Source: Agromyces protaetiae (GTDB lineage Bacteria; Actinomycetota; Actinomycetes; Actinomycetales; Microbacteriaceae). Taken from it: a stretch of 64,000 bases of DNA. Under the pieces are notes generated by a model. It worked only from the letters and a program-made list of their open reading frames with translations, did no database searches and was not told the DNA's origin. The stretch spans positions 992,001-1,056,000 of the forward strand of contig NZ_CP133018.1 of assembly GCF_030866785.1 (NCBI RefSeq). The letters run 5' to 3'. The translations under genes and the position numbers were made by a program. Position 1 is the stretch's first letter. Every line of letters begins with the position of its first letter. Below are positions 35,335-44,650 of the stretch, piece by piece.

Positions 35335-38300
35335 GTGCGGGTTCGTGGTGTGGGTCGGGTGGATCGGGTCGGGCGTGTGGGTCTGGGTGTGGTGGGTGCT
35401 GCGGTGTGTGGGGTGTTGCTGGTGGGGGTGGTGTCGCCGGTGTGGGCGGGTGAGGCCGGGGAGCCGGGGGTGCCGCCGGTGGTGGAGCTGGGGTCGTTCG
35501 GGGTGGGGGATGGGCTTGAGGGTGTGGTGAATGAGGTCGATGGGTCGTTCGGGGTGGTGGTGCCGGTTGCGGGGGTGTCGTTGGGGTGGGATTCGCGGGT
35601 TGGGGTGGATCGGTATGGGTTCGGGGTCGGGTGGGGGCTCGGGTTCGCGGTGGTGGAGGTCGAGGGTGGGGTGCGGGTGTCGCCGGCGTCGGGCGGGGTG
35701 TTCGAGGCCGCCGACTCGGTGCCGTCAGGGCTGCTGGGGTATGCGGGCTCGGATGTGGTGTTCCGGCAGGTTCCGGGTGGGGTGTTGCCGGGGCGTGCGG
35801 ATGGGGTGGTGGGGGCGCAGTCGTATGCGTTCGAGTTGCATGAGTTGGGTGGGGTGATCACGTACTTCAACGCGGCCGGGGATCCGGTGGCGAAGGTGGC
35901 CGCGGGTGGGGACCGGTCGGACTGGGGGTGGGTGGCCGGCAACCCGCACCGGTTGGGGTCGGTGGTGAGTGTGGACGGGGTGGTGACCGAGCTGGACTGG
36001 TCCGACCCCGGCGAAGTGCTGGTGCGGCCGGGCGTGAATGTGCCGGCCGAGGGCGGTGGCGCCGGGGTGTGGCGGGTGCAGCTGGTCGACGGTCGGGTGG
36101 GTGAGGTGGCCGACCCGGTCGGTGGTCGCAGTCTGGTCGGGTATGACCGTGCGGGTCGGGTGGAGCGGGTGGTGTCCGGGTCTGGTGCGGTGACGACGGT
36201 GTCGTGGCGGTCGGATACGGACGCGGTGTCGCGGGTGGACCGGGTCGCGGTCACCGATTCGGATGGTACGGAGTTGAGTGCGAGGCGGTGGCGGCAGGTC
36301 GACGGGGTGCTGCCATCGGGCTGGCCGGCCGTGGATCCGGCGAGCGTGTCCGGCGCGGTGGCCGGTGCGGTGGGTGGTGCGCGTTCGGTCGAGGTGTCGG
36401 ATGGGAAGACGCGGGTGGTGTCCTCGTTCGACGAGTGGGGCCGGCTGGCGGGTAAGCGGGTCGTGGTGTCGTCTTCGGCGGGTGAGCAGACCGTTCAGGA
36501 GCAGGAGCTGACCTATCCCGACGGTGACCCGGTGGGTGTGGGCGATCTGGCCCGGAAGCCGGTCGCGGCCGAGGTCAGGTCGCTGGACGTGTCCGGTGGG
36601 GTGCGGGCCGGCACCGAGTCGTATGAGTACGACGATCTGGGCCGGATGGTCCGCCGGGAGTCCGCGGATGGAACGGTGTTGGAGCGGGGGTATGACCGGG
36701 AGATTTCCAAGGGCCGGCTGCTGCCGGTCGGGTCGCCGGTGTCGGAGCGGTCGACCGCTCCGGATGGGTCGGTGACCACGACCGAGACGACGCTGGATGA
36801 CACCCGGACCGTCCCGGTGCTTGTGGAGCAGACCATGCAGGCGCCCGGTGGCGCCGCTGTGGTGACCGGACGGACCGAGTACACGGTCGAGGACGGTGTG
36901 GTCGTGGAGCAGCGGGAGTATCCGGGCGGCGATGCCGGTGCTGCTGGTGCGGCGCCGGTGGCGACCCGGTGGGACGAGACCATCGACCTGGAGCGTGGGG
37001 TGCGTGAGGTGGTCGAGACGGTCGCGGCCGGCACCGAGCTGGCAGCGTCCACGTCATCGACGACCTCACTGCTGCACGGCGGCGCGTTGGAGTCGACCGA
37101 CGTGCTCGGCCACATGTCGTCGGCGGACTATGACGAGCTGGGCCGGCCGGTGTCTGCGCGTGATGCCGCGGATCGGGTCACGACCACCGCGTATGCGCCG
37201 GCGGATGGTGGGTTCGGCGGGTTCGGCGGGGATCAGGTCACGGTCACCGGCCCGGACGGGGTCGCGGTGACGGAGGTGCGGGATGTGCTGGGCCGGGTGG
37301 TGCAGAAGCACGACAACCTGAACCCCGACGGCGACCCGGTGGCCGGTGAGGTGCGGGTGTTTGAGCGGCACGGGTTCCCGGCGCCCGGGGTCGAGGAGAT
37401 CACTGATGCGTGGGGTGCGACGACCCGGGTCGAGCAGGATGTGCACGGCCGGGCGGCCCGGGCGACGCTCGCGAACGGGCTGGTCCAGGTCACCGAGCAC
37501 GACGACGTGCACGGGACGGTGACTTCCGGGTCGACGCCGACGGGCCGGTTGGCGGATGCGGCGCAGATCACGACGTCGCGGATGGACGTGTCAGGCCGGG
37601 AGACCGGCACGGACGGGACCAGGGCGGACGGCGTGCCGGTGCCGGAGACCTCGACGGTGTACGACGGGTTCGGTCGCGAGCTTCAGACGAGCAACGGTGC
37701 GACCCGCACGAGTGTCGAGTTCGACGCCCACGGGAATCCGGCGACCACGACCATCAGCCCGGAGGATCCTGCTGCTGCGGCTGACGCGCTGGTCGCGGAG
37801 CGACGCTTCGACGGGTTCGGCACCAGCCTGGAGAAGACCATGTCCGCGGGCGGGCAGGAACGTTCAGGCGGGTCACGTGAGCTCGATGTGCTAGGCCGGA
37901 CGGTGACCGAGACCGACCAGGTCGGTGCCATCACCGGGTATGAGTACACGGTCGACGGGTTGCCCGAACGGGTGACTACCAGTGCCGGCCAGGTGACGAC
38001 GTATGCGTACGACGACACCTCCCGTGCGGTGATCGAGGTCCGGGTGGAGGCGCCGGGGCAGCAGGCGGTGGTGACCGGGTACGCCTATGACGAGGTCACC
38101 GGGCGGGTGACGGCGGTGTTCGATCCGGCTGAACGGGTCGGCACGGAGATCACCTACAGCTATGACGGGTTCGGCAATATCCGCACTGTGCAGTACCCGG
38201 CCGAACAGGCCGGCGCGGCCCGACCTGCGATCGCGCACGAGTACGACCGGCACGGCCGCAAGACCGCGACCACCGATGTGGCCGGCAACCGCACCGCGTT

Positions 38301-40398
38301 CTCATACGCCGATGACGGGTTCCTGACCGGTGTGGTGCAGACCGACGCGGACGGTGACGAGCTGGCCCGCGTCGGCTACAGCCCGGACGAGTATGGCCGG
38401 ATTCAGCAGGTCGCGCGCGGCAACGGTGTGGTGACGGAGTATGCGTTCACGAGTGCGGGTGAGATCGAATCTGAGACCACGACCGGGCCCGATGGTGCGG
38501 TGCAGGCGGAGCGGGAGTACGAGTACGACCCGGCGACCGGTAACCTCCTCGTCCGTATCGATCGGGTGCGTGACGAGGCATCCGGTGACCTGGATGTGGA
38601 GCGCCGCGAGTACGCCTACGACCATCTCGGCCGGCTCACCGCGTCCACCATCCGCGACGGTGACGCCGCCGACGCGCCCGCGACCCAGAGCGTCGCGTAT
38701 GAGATCGGTGTGTCCGGGCAGGTCGCCGCCGAGACCATTACCGACGAGACATCCGGAACCATCACGACCCGTGACTTCGCGTACTCGCCGGTCGGTGCGC
38801 TCGTGGCCATCGCCACGACCGGTCCGGAAGGCGTGCCGCAGACCGCGCCGCAGGAACACGACGCGGCCGGGAACCTCATGTCGGCCGCTGACGGGTCGCG
38901 GTACGAGTGGGATGCGGCGAACCGGCAGATCGCGCAGATCCTCGCCGACGGTACCCGCATCGAGCAGACCTATTGGGCCGACGGCACGCGGAAGGGCCGC
39001 GCCACGGATGCCGGATCCACGACGTACTACTGGGATGACACGGCGCTCATCAATGACGCCCACGCCGCCGACGACGAGACAGAGGCCGACGGGGTCGCGT
39101 CGTACCTGATCGGGGCGTTCCGGCACGCCCGCACCACACACGCGGACGCGGCGGAGACGCAGTACTACAGCACCGACCGGCACGGGAACGTGACCGGACT
39201 CACCGATGATTCCGGCGCCGCGGCCGGAACGTATGCATATTCGGACTACGGGGTCGCGACCGCCGGCACCGGGGTCATCGCTCAGGCAGCGGGCCTGCCC
39301 GGCGCGGTCGGGCAGCTGGGCTACAACCCGTTCCAGTACGCCCTGGAGTACACCCACACGGACGGCACGCAGTTCCTCCGCGAGCGCACCTACGATCCGG
39401 GGCAGCTGTCGTTCACCAGCAAGGACCGTGAGGCGTTGCACGACCTGTACGGCTACGCGAACGCGAATCCGATCATGATGGTCGATCCCAGTGGGCGGGC
39501 GTCGATGTGGGATGTGATCACGGTCACATTGAACAACTTCGGGTCACTCGCGGGCGCGGTCGGCGCATTCTGGGCGCTCAGCCCCGCGAACGGCGGGCTC
39601 GGACTGGTCGTGCTCGGCTTCGCCGCGATCGCGTTCGCCGTGGCCGACATGGCGTTCACCGCGGTCGAGACGCACGCCATCCTCACCGACACCAAGTTCA
39701 TGTCCGACGACGAAGCCCTCGCGACCGGCATCGGGCTCGCCGGCGCCGGCGCCGTATTCGGCATCGCCGGCGGGCTCGGAAAGCTCACGAGCCGGACCAC
39801 GACCAAGGTCGTCGATCCGAAGGCGGGCCCGAAGCCCGGCTCGACGACCCCGGATCAGACGGTTGCCGCCAAGACGAAGGTCGAGCCGGTCATTCCCGAG
39901 ACCAAGGTCGAGTCGGTCACCCCTGAGTCCAGAATCGAAGCGGCACACCGCAATGCACAGCGCTTGGGGATGGGCTGGACGATCGGGAAAAGGGCCGCTG
40001 ACTTCCTCGGGAGCCCTGACCATCACGCCACGTCATATCCGCTCGACGTGCTCGCCCAGGTACTGAAGAAAACCACAGGTCACTGGGACGAGGCGGCCAA
40101 GGCCGGAAATTTCTCACCGGAGATCGGCACGGCGGTCCGGGGATCGATCGGCGCGGTGACCGCTCAGCTCGAGCAAGGCGGGATCGTCGCGGCCCAACGC
40201 GCCCTCATGATGAGGTCGACGGGTCAGGATGAGCTGCTCCAATTCATCGACGACGCGAACCGCGAGGTCGACGTGATCCATACGGAGCTGACGAAGATTT
40301 CCGAGCTCACGAAGGACCTGAGCTCGATACCGGCCGAGTTCACGGAGGGCCTGGCACTGGCGCACATCATGGCGAAGTCCTTCCTCAAGAAGTTCTAA
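35335..40398 (+). CDS. Secreted RHS/YD-repeat protein, full-length form
   Basis: The 1687-aa product has a basic N-terminus, signal peptide (VGAAVCGVLLVGVVSPVWAG) and an N-terminal half closely matching the upstream paralogue. A long YD-repeat region (about 607-1184) includes YDGFGRELQTS, YDGFGNIRTV and YDRHGRKTATTDVAG. The core (about 1185-1388) has YEWDAANRQ, YYSTDRHGNVTGL, YNPFQYALEYTHTDGTQFL and NPIMMVDPSGR. The final 299 aa again start with a hydrophobic linker; the tip differs from that of copy 1 and has no recognised toxin motif. RHS shells usually encapsulate a cleaved C-terminal effector. The first 1 kb of the gene is strongly G-biased at third positions, unlike neighbouring genes. 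GTG 35335 is chosen by conserved GGAG spacing. Confidence 0.88.
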   Translation: MRVRGVGRVDRVGRVGLGVVGAAVCGVLLVGVVSPVWAGEAGEPGVPPVVELGSFGVGDGLEGVVNEVDGSFGVVVPVAGVSLGWDSRVGVDRYGFGVGWGLGFAVVEVEGGVRVSPASGGVFEAADSVPSGLLGYAGSDVVFRQVPGGVLPGRADGVVGAQSYAFELHELGGVITYFNAAGDPVAKVAAGGDRSDWGWVAGNPHRLGSVVSVDGVVTELDWSDPGEVLVRPGVNVPAEGGGAGVWRVQLVDGRVGEVADPVGGRSLVGYDRAGRVERVVSGSGAVTTVSWRSDTDAVSRVDRVAVTDSDGTELSARRWRQVDGVLPSGWPAVDPASVSGAVAGAVGGARSVEVSDGKTRVVSSFDEWGRLAGKRVVVSSSAGEQTVQEQELTYPDGDPVGVGDLARKPVAAEVRSLDVSGGVRAGTESYEYDDLGRMVRRESADGTVLERGYDREISKGRLLPVGSPVSERSTAPDGSVTTTETTLDDTRTVPVLVEQTMQAPGGAAVVTGRTEYTVEDGVVVEQREYPGGDAGAAGAAPVATRWDETIDLERGVREVVETVAAGTELAASTSSTTSLLHGGALESTDVLGHMSSADYDELGRPVSARDAADRVTTTAYAPADGGFGGFGGDQVTVTGPDGVAVTEVRDVLGRVVQKHDNLNPDGDPVAGEVRVFERHGFPAPGVEEITDAWGATTRVEQDVHGRAARATLANGLVQVTEHDDVHGTVTSGSTPTGRLADAAQITTSRMDVSGRETGTDGTRADGVPVPETSTVYDGFGRELQTSNGATRTSVEFDAHGNPATTTISPEDPAAAADALVAERRFDGFGTSLEKTMSAGGQERSGGSRELDVLGRTVTETDQVGAITGYEYTVDGLPERVTTSAGQVTTYAYDDTSRAVIEVRVEAPGQQAVVTGYAYDEVTGRVTAVFDPAERVGTEITYSYDGFGNIRTVQYPAEQAGAARPAIAHEYDRHGRKTATTDVAGNRTAFSYADDGFLTGVVQTDADGDELARVGYSPDEYGRIQQVARGNGVVTEYAFTSAGEIESETTTGPDGAVQAEREYEYDPATGNLLVRIDRVRDEASGDLDVERREYAYDHLGRLTASTIRDGDAADAPATQSVAYEIGVSGQVAAETITDETSGTITTRDFAYSPVGALVAIATTGPEGVPQTAPQEHDAAGNLMSAADGSRYEWDAANRQIAQILADGTRIEQTYWADGTRKGRATDAGSTTYYWDDTALINDAHAADDETEADGVASYLIGAFRHARTTHADAAETQYYSTDRHGNVTGLTDDSGAAAGTYAYSDYGVATAGTGVIAQAAGLPGAVGQLGYNPFQYALEYTHTDGTQFLRERTYDPGQLSFTSKDREALHDLYGYANANPIMMVDPSGRASMWDVITVTLNNFGSLAGAVGAFWALSPANGGLGLVVLGFAAIAFAVADMAFTAVETHAILTDTKFMSDDEALATGIGLAGAGAVFGIAGGLGKLTSRTTTKVVDPKAGPKPGSTTPDQTVAAKTKVEPVIPETKVESVTPESRIEAAHRNAQRLGMGWTIGKRAADFLGSPDHHATSYPLDVLAQVLKKTTGHWDEAAKAGNFSPEIGTAVRGSIGAVTAQLEQGGIVAAQRALMMRSTGQDELLQFIDDANREVDVIHTELTKISELTKDLSSIPAEFTEGLALAHIMAKSFLKKF

Positions 40399-40667
40399 TC
40401 GCGACCGCCGCGCGCCTCAGGTTCGCGGCGGTGCCGCGCGCGGTGCACCTGCACGACGATGACGCCCGCGACGCCGAACACCACACCGACGATCGCCGTC
40501 GGCAGGAGCCACGCGAACCCGGCGTCGTCGAGCGGCTCCAAGAACCACCAGCAGACGATCAGCGCGACGAGCCAGACCGCGGTGCCCGCGACGAGCGCCT
40601 TCCTGGCGTCGGCGCGGGCGGGCGCCGGCTCGGGCCGGCGCTCGTCCTCGCTCACCCAGAGGCGCAT
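40395..40667 (-). CDS. DUF2530 small membrane protein
   Basis: The 90-aa product has an acidic/proline front (residues 1-22), two membrane helices (about 25-44, KALVAGTAVWLVALIVCWWF; about 52-74, WLLPTAIVGVVFGVAGVIVV) and a basic tail. It starts 5 nt after the serC stop, forming a serC-DUF2530 operon. I recall the same pairing in actinobacteria (Rv0882 near serC Rv0884c). Its stop overlaps the RHS stop on the opposite strand by 4 nt. ATG 40667 is used; GTG 40655 is possible. It is not a plausible RHS immunity protein, because it belongs to the serC operon. Confidence 0.8.
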   Translation of the reverse strand: MRLWVSEDERRPEPAPARADARKALVAGTAVWLVALIVCWWFLEPLDDAGFAWLLPTAIVGVVFGVAGVIVVQVHRARHRREPEARGGRD

Positions 40668-40672
40668 GCGGC

Positions 40673-42572
<1,900 letters not shown>

Positions 42573-42632
42573 TGCCCGTCCAGCGTGGGGTCCACACCCG
42601 CGCAGAACGCAAATGCACGCGCATACATGGCA

Positions 42633-42647
42633 GTTTCCTGAGGAAAC
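42633..42647. promoter_or_regulatory. Short perfect palindrome GTTTCC-TGA-GGAAAC
   Basis: This 15-bp inverted repeat lies 61 nt past the DtxR-family stop and 12 nt upstream of the C40 gene's direct-repeat element. It could end the upstream transcript or be an operator. No T tract follows. Confidence 0.4.
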
Positions 42648-42658
42648 CGTTATCAGAG

Positions 42659-42688
42659 TGTGACAATCGCGTGATCCTCGCGTAGGGT
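42659..42688 (+). promoter_or_regulatory. C40 hydrolase promoter with MtrA-type direct repeats
   Basis: Direct repeats TGTGAC (42659-42664) and CGTGAT (42670-42675) are 11 bp apart. On the other strand they read ATCACG-N5-GTCACA, like tandem GTCACA-type sites described for MtrA. A promoter GTGACA (42660-42665)-17 nt-TAGGGT (42683-42688) overlaps them. The CHAP hydrolase gene has the same arrangement. Confidence 0.55.
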
Positions 42689-42842
42689 CGGTCGAGTCCC
42701 GCGGCAGCAGCCAGCCGTTGGGAACCTCAGATCGAGTCGCCTCCCTTTCGGCTCACCGCTCGATCGAGGTATCCGTAAGCGCCCCCCGCGCGCGTAACCC
42801 AGGTGAGACGGCCTCGTGTCGTGGGCGACGGAGGTACCCGAT
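42689..42842 (+). promoter_or_regulatory. Structured 5' leader of the C40 hydrolase gene
   Basis: About 150 nt separate the predicted transcription start from the coding region. ACCTC-A-GATCGAG (42724-42736) pairs with CTCGATCGAGGT (42759-42770), a 12-bp helix with one bulged A enclosing a C/T-rich loop. Leaders of actinobacterial cell-wall hydrolase genes are often c-di-AMP riboswitches. I cannot recognise that consensus here, so the role is open. Confidence 0.4.
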
Positions 42843-43667
42843 TTGGCTCGATCCATCCGGCGTCGCTCGAACGCCGCTCAGCCCCCCGCTGCCCAGCCCC
42901 ACGCACCCCAGACCACCGAGACCCCCGAGCGTCCGCTCGCGTCGACCCGCCGCCTTCGCCGCGGCGGCCTCGCGAACCTCACCGTGATGGCGGTCTCCGC
43001 CGGCATCGTCGGCACGCTCGCCATCCCCGCGTACGCGATGGCTCCCGGCTCCGTCGGCCCGCAGTTCGGCGCGACCGACCAGGCGAAGCTCACCGAGGCC
43101 GGCGCCCAGTCGGTCGAGGTCGCCGACGATGTCATCGCGGCGCCCAAGTCCTCCGACGCCTACGCGGCGGTCACCGGCGAAGAGATCCGCGCGCAGCAGG
43201 AGGCCGAGGCGGCCGCCGCTGCTGCGGAAGCCGCGCGTCAGGCTGCACAGGCGCAGCTCGCGTCCTACGCCGCATCGTCGAGCGGGCCGTCCGTGTCCTC
43301 GCTGCTCGCCAACCCGCCGTACCCCAGCTACGACCTGGCCTCGGTCTACAACGTGGCGACGCAGTACATCGGCACGCCCTACGTCTACGGCGGCGCGACG
43401 CCCGCCGGCTTCGACTGCTCGGGCTTCGTCATGTACGTCTTCGCGCAGTTCGGCATCTCGATGCCGCACTCGTCGGCCGGTCAGGGCGCGATGGGCACGC
43501 CCATCGCCGAGTCCGCCGCGGTGCCGGGCGACCTCGTCATCATGTCCGGGCACGACGGGTTCTACGCGGGCAACGGCATGATCCTGCACGCGCCCTACGA
43601 AGGGGCATCCGTTCGCATCCAGCCCATCTGGACCAGCGACTACCGAATCGTGCGCATCGGCATCTGA
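42843..43667 (+). CDS. Secreted C40 family (NlpC/P60) peptidoglycan hydrolase
   Basis: The 274-aa product starts at TTG 42843, chosen because ggagg (42830-42834) sits 8 nt upstream; GTG 42816 and 42821 are alternatives. A Pro/Ala-rich basic front leads to a signal anchor (LTVMAVSAGIVGTLAIPAYA, about 46-65) and the module AQSVEVADDV...SSDAYAAVTGEEI. An Ala-rich coiled linker follows, then the NlpC/P60 domain: YIGTPYVYGGATPAGFDCSG with catalytic Cys192, GDLVIMSGHDGFYAG with His237 and ILHAPYEG with His249. It cleaves peptide bonds in wall stem peptides. The N-terminal module is shared with the CHAP protein at 44651. Confidence 0.9.
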   Translation: MARSIRRRSNAAQPPAAQPHAPQTTETPERPLASTRRLRRGGLANLTVMAVSAGIVGTLAIPAYAMAPGSVGPQFGATDQAKLTEAGAQSVEVADDVIAAPKSSDAYAAVTGEEIRAQQEAEAAAAAAEAARQAAQAQLASYAASSSGPSVSSLLANPPYPSYDLASVYNVATQYIGTPYVYGGATPAGFDCSGFVMYVFAQFGISMPHSSAGQGAMGTPIAESAAVPGDLVIMSGHDGFYAGNGMILHAPYEGASVRIQPIWTSDYRIVRIGI

Positions 43668-43706
43668 GGCGCGTCCGACGCGTGAACACCGCGTGACGAG
43701 GGACGA

Positions 43707-43740
43707 GAACGGCGCGGCGGGGGGTCCCGGCGCGCCGTTC
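43707..43740 (+). terminator. 10-bp hairpin after the C40 gene
   Basis: gaacggcgcg (43707-43716) pairs perfectly with cgcgccgttc (43731-43740) around a 14-nt G/C-rich loop, 40 nt past the stop. No T tract follows. Confidence 0.65.
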
Positions 43741-43746
43741 GTCGCG

Positions 43747-43936
43747 TACCCTGGTCTCCTGACGATCCGCGAGCCGGAACGGAGAGTGGCGATGGCCGAG
43801 GCGCGAGGCATCCTTCCCAGGGGTGCGCGCGCGCAATTCGACCAGCGCCGCAGCAGTCAACCGCGCGGGCACCGTGAGCTCCGCGCGCCGCATGCCGACG
43901 GGCACTGTCTTCTCGACAGTGCCCGTTCTTCGTTTC
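43747..43936 (+). ncRNA. Candidate small RNA or HNH leader ending in an intrinsic terminator
   Basis: TACCCT (43747-43752) could be a -10 box. The following 145 nt carry no convincing reading frame and end in acgggcactgtc (43898-43909) paired perfectly with gacagtgcccgt (43915-43926). The stem is followed by tcttcgttt, the most U-rich terminator tail in the window. The segment lies between the C40 terminator and the HNH gene, so it is either a free transcript or an attenuated leader. No clear -35 is seen. Confidence 0.35.
43898..43926 (+). terminator. Intrinsic terminator with T-rich tail
   Basis: A perfect 12-bp stem with loop ttctc and tail tcttcgttt lies 103 nt before the HNH start codon. 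It has no stop codon immediately upstream, so it would terminate either a small RNA or the leader of the HNH transcript. Confidence 0.7.
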
Positions 43937-44029
43937 CGGAACCTTTCCGCGTCACCCCGGCGCAGGCCGGCGGGCCGTCGATCCGTGCACGCGGCTGGAA
44001 GCCATCCAGCCCCGATCGAAAGGCGCCCT

Positions 44030-44524
44030 ATGCGCACGCTCGTGCTCAATGCCGGCTATGAGCCACTCGCCGTCGTCTCGTTCAAACGCGCCCTGCTGCT
44101 CGTGATGCATCAGAAGGCCACCGTGATCCTGTGCGATGAGGCGCATCCGGTCATCGGCACGAGCGGGGCGTGGGACCGGCCGAGCGTCATCATCCTGACC
44201 AGATACGTGCGGCCACCGCGCCTGCAGCACGTTCCGGTGAGTCGCCGCGGCGTGCTGCGCCGCGACGAACACCGCTGCGCGTACTGCGCCGCCTCGGCGG
44301 CCACCGTCGACCATGTGCTGCCGCGCTCGCGCGGCGGCCGCGACACGTGGGAGAACCTGGTCGCCTGCTGCCTGCGCTGCAACAACGTCAAGGGCGACCA
44401 CACTCCGGCCGAGATGGGCTGGCAGTTGCGGTTCACGCCCGGGATGCCGCGTGGTCGCGACTGGGTCATGCGCGGCGTCGAGCGCCCGCTGCCGCAGTGG
44501 AGCGAGTTCCTGCAGGCCGCGTGA
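44030..44524 (+). CDS. HNH endonuclease domain protein
   Basis: The 164-aa product begins MRTLVLNAGYEPLAVVSFKR and has a zinc-finger HNH nuclease: CAYCAASAATVDHVLPRSRG then WENLVACCLRCNNVKGD. The CxxC...DHV...N...CxxCN pattern is complete. It is a small chromosomal HNH family widespread in actinobacteria beside wall-hydrolase genes. Its cellular role is unknown, and no phage packaging or restriction genes are near. ATG 44030 follows gaaagg. The stop overlaps the first direct repeat of the next promoter. Confidence 0.9.
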   Translation: MRTLVLNAGYEPLAVVSFKRALLLVMHQKATVILCDEAHPVIGTSGAWDRPSVIILTRYVRPPRLQHVPVSRRGVLRRDEHRCAYCAASAATVDHVLPRSRGGRDTWENLVACCLRCNNVKGDHTPAEMGWQLRFTPGMPRGRDWVMRGVERPLPQWSEFLQAA

Positions 44525-44560
44525 TCTGATCGTGACATCCGGCGGCGCCTGCCCTATTGT
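44520..44560 (+). promoter_or_regulatory. CHAP hydrolase promoter with MtrA-type direct repeats
   Basis: CGTGAT (44520-44525) and CGTGAC (44531-44536) are direct repeats 11 bp apart, as at the C40 gene. A promoter GTGACA (44532-44537)-17 nt-TATTGT (44555-44560) overlaps the second repeat. Shared control of both hydrolases by one OmpR-type regulator such as MtrA is inferred. Confidence 0.55.
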
Positions 44561-44650
44561 GGTGGAAGCTCGCCGCCACCCCCGCGCCGAGCGAGACGAC
44601 TCGTACCGGCGGTTCACCCCAGAGCACGACGGTCCCGGAGGTTTCGATAC

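Noticed and set aside
31540-36254. Long minus-strand frames opposite the RHS genes (591 and 410 codons)
   Set aside because: They are Pro/Thr/Ser/Arg-rich mirror images of YD-repeat coding sequence, with no ribosome site or family match.
40395-40667. DUF2530 gene as an immunity protein for RHS copy 2
   Set aside because: It is membrane-bound, belongs to the serC operon on the other strand and is a conserved actinobacterial family without RHS linkage.
42689-42842. c-di-AMP (ydaO-type) riboswitch before the C40 gene
   Set aside because: The position fits, but I could not find the conserved GGGTGAAT-like and GTCAGCTAACC-like segments, so it is reported only as a structured leader.
43823-44029. 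N-terminal extension of the HNH protein, starting RARNSTSAAAV
   Set aside because: It would translate through the strong terminator hairpin, and the conserved family start MRTLVLNAGYEPL has its own ribosome site at 44030.
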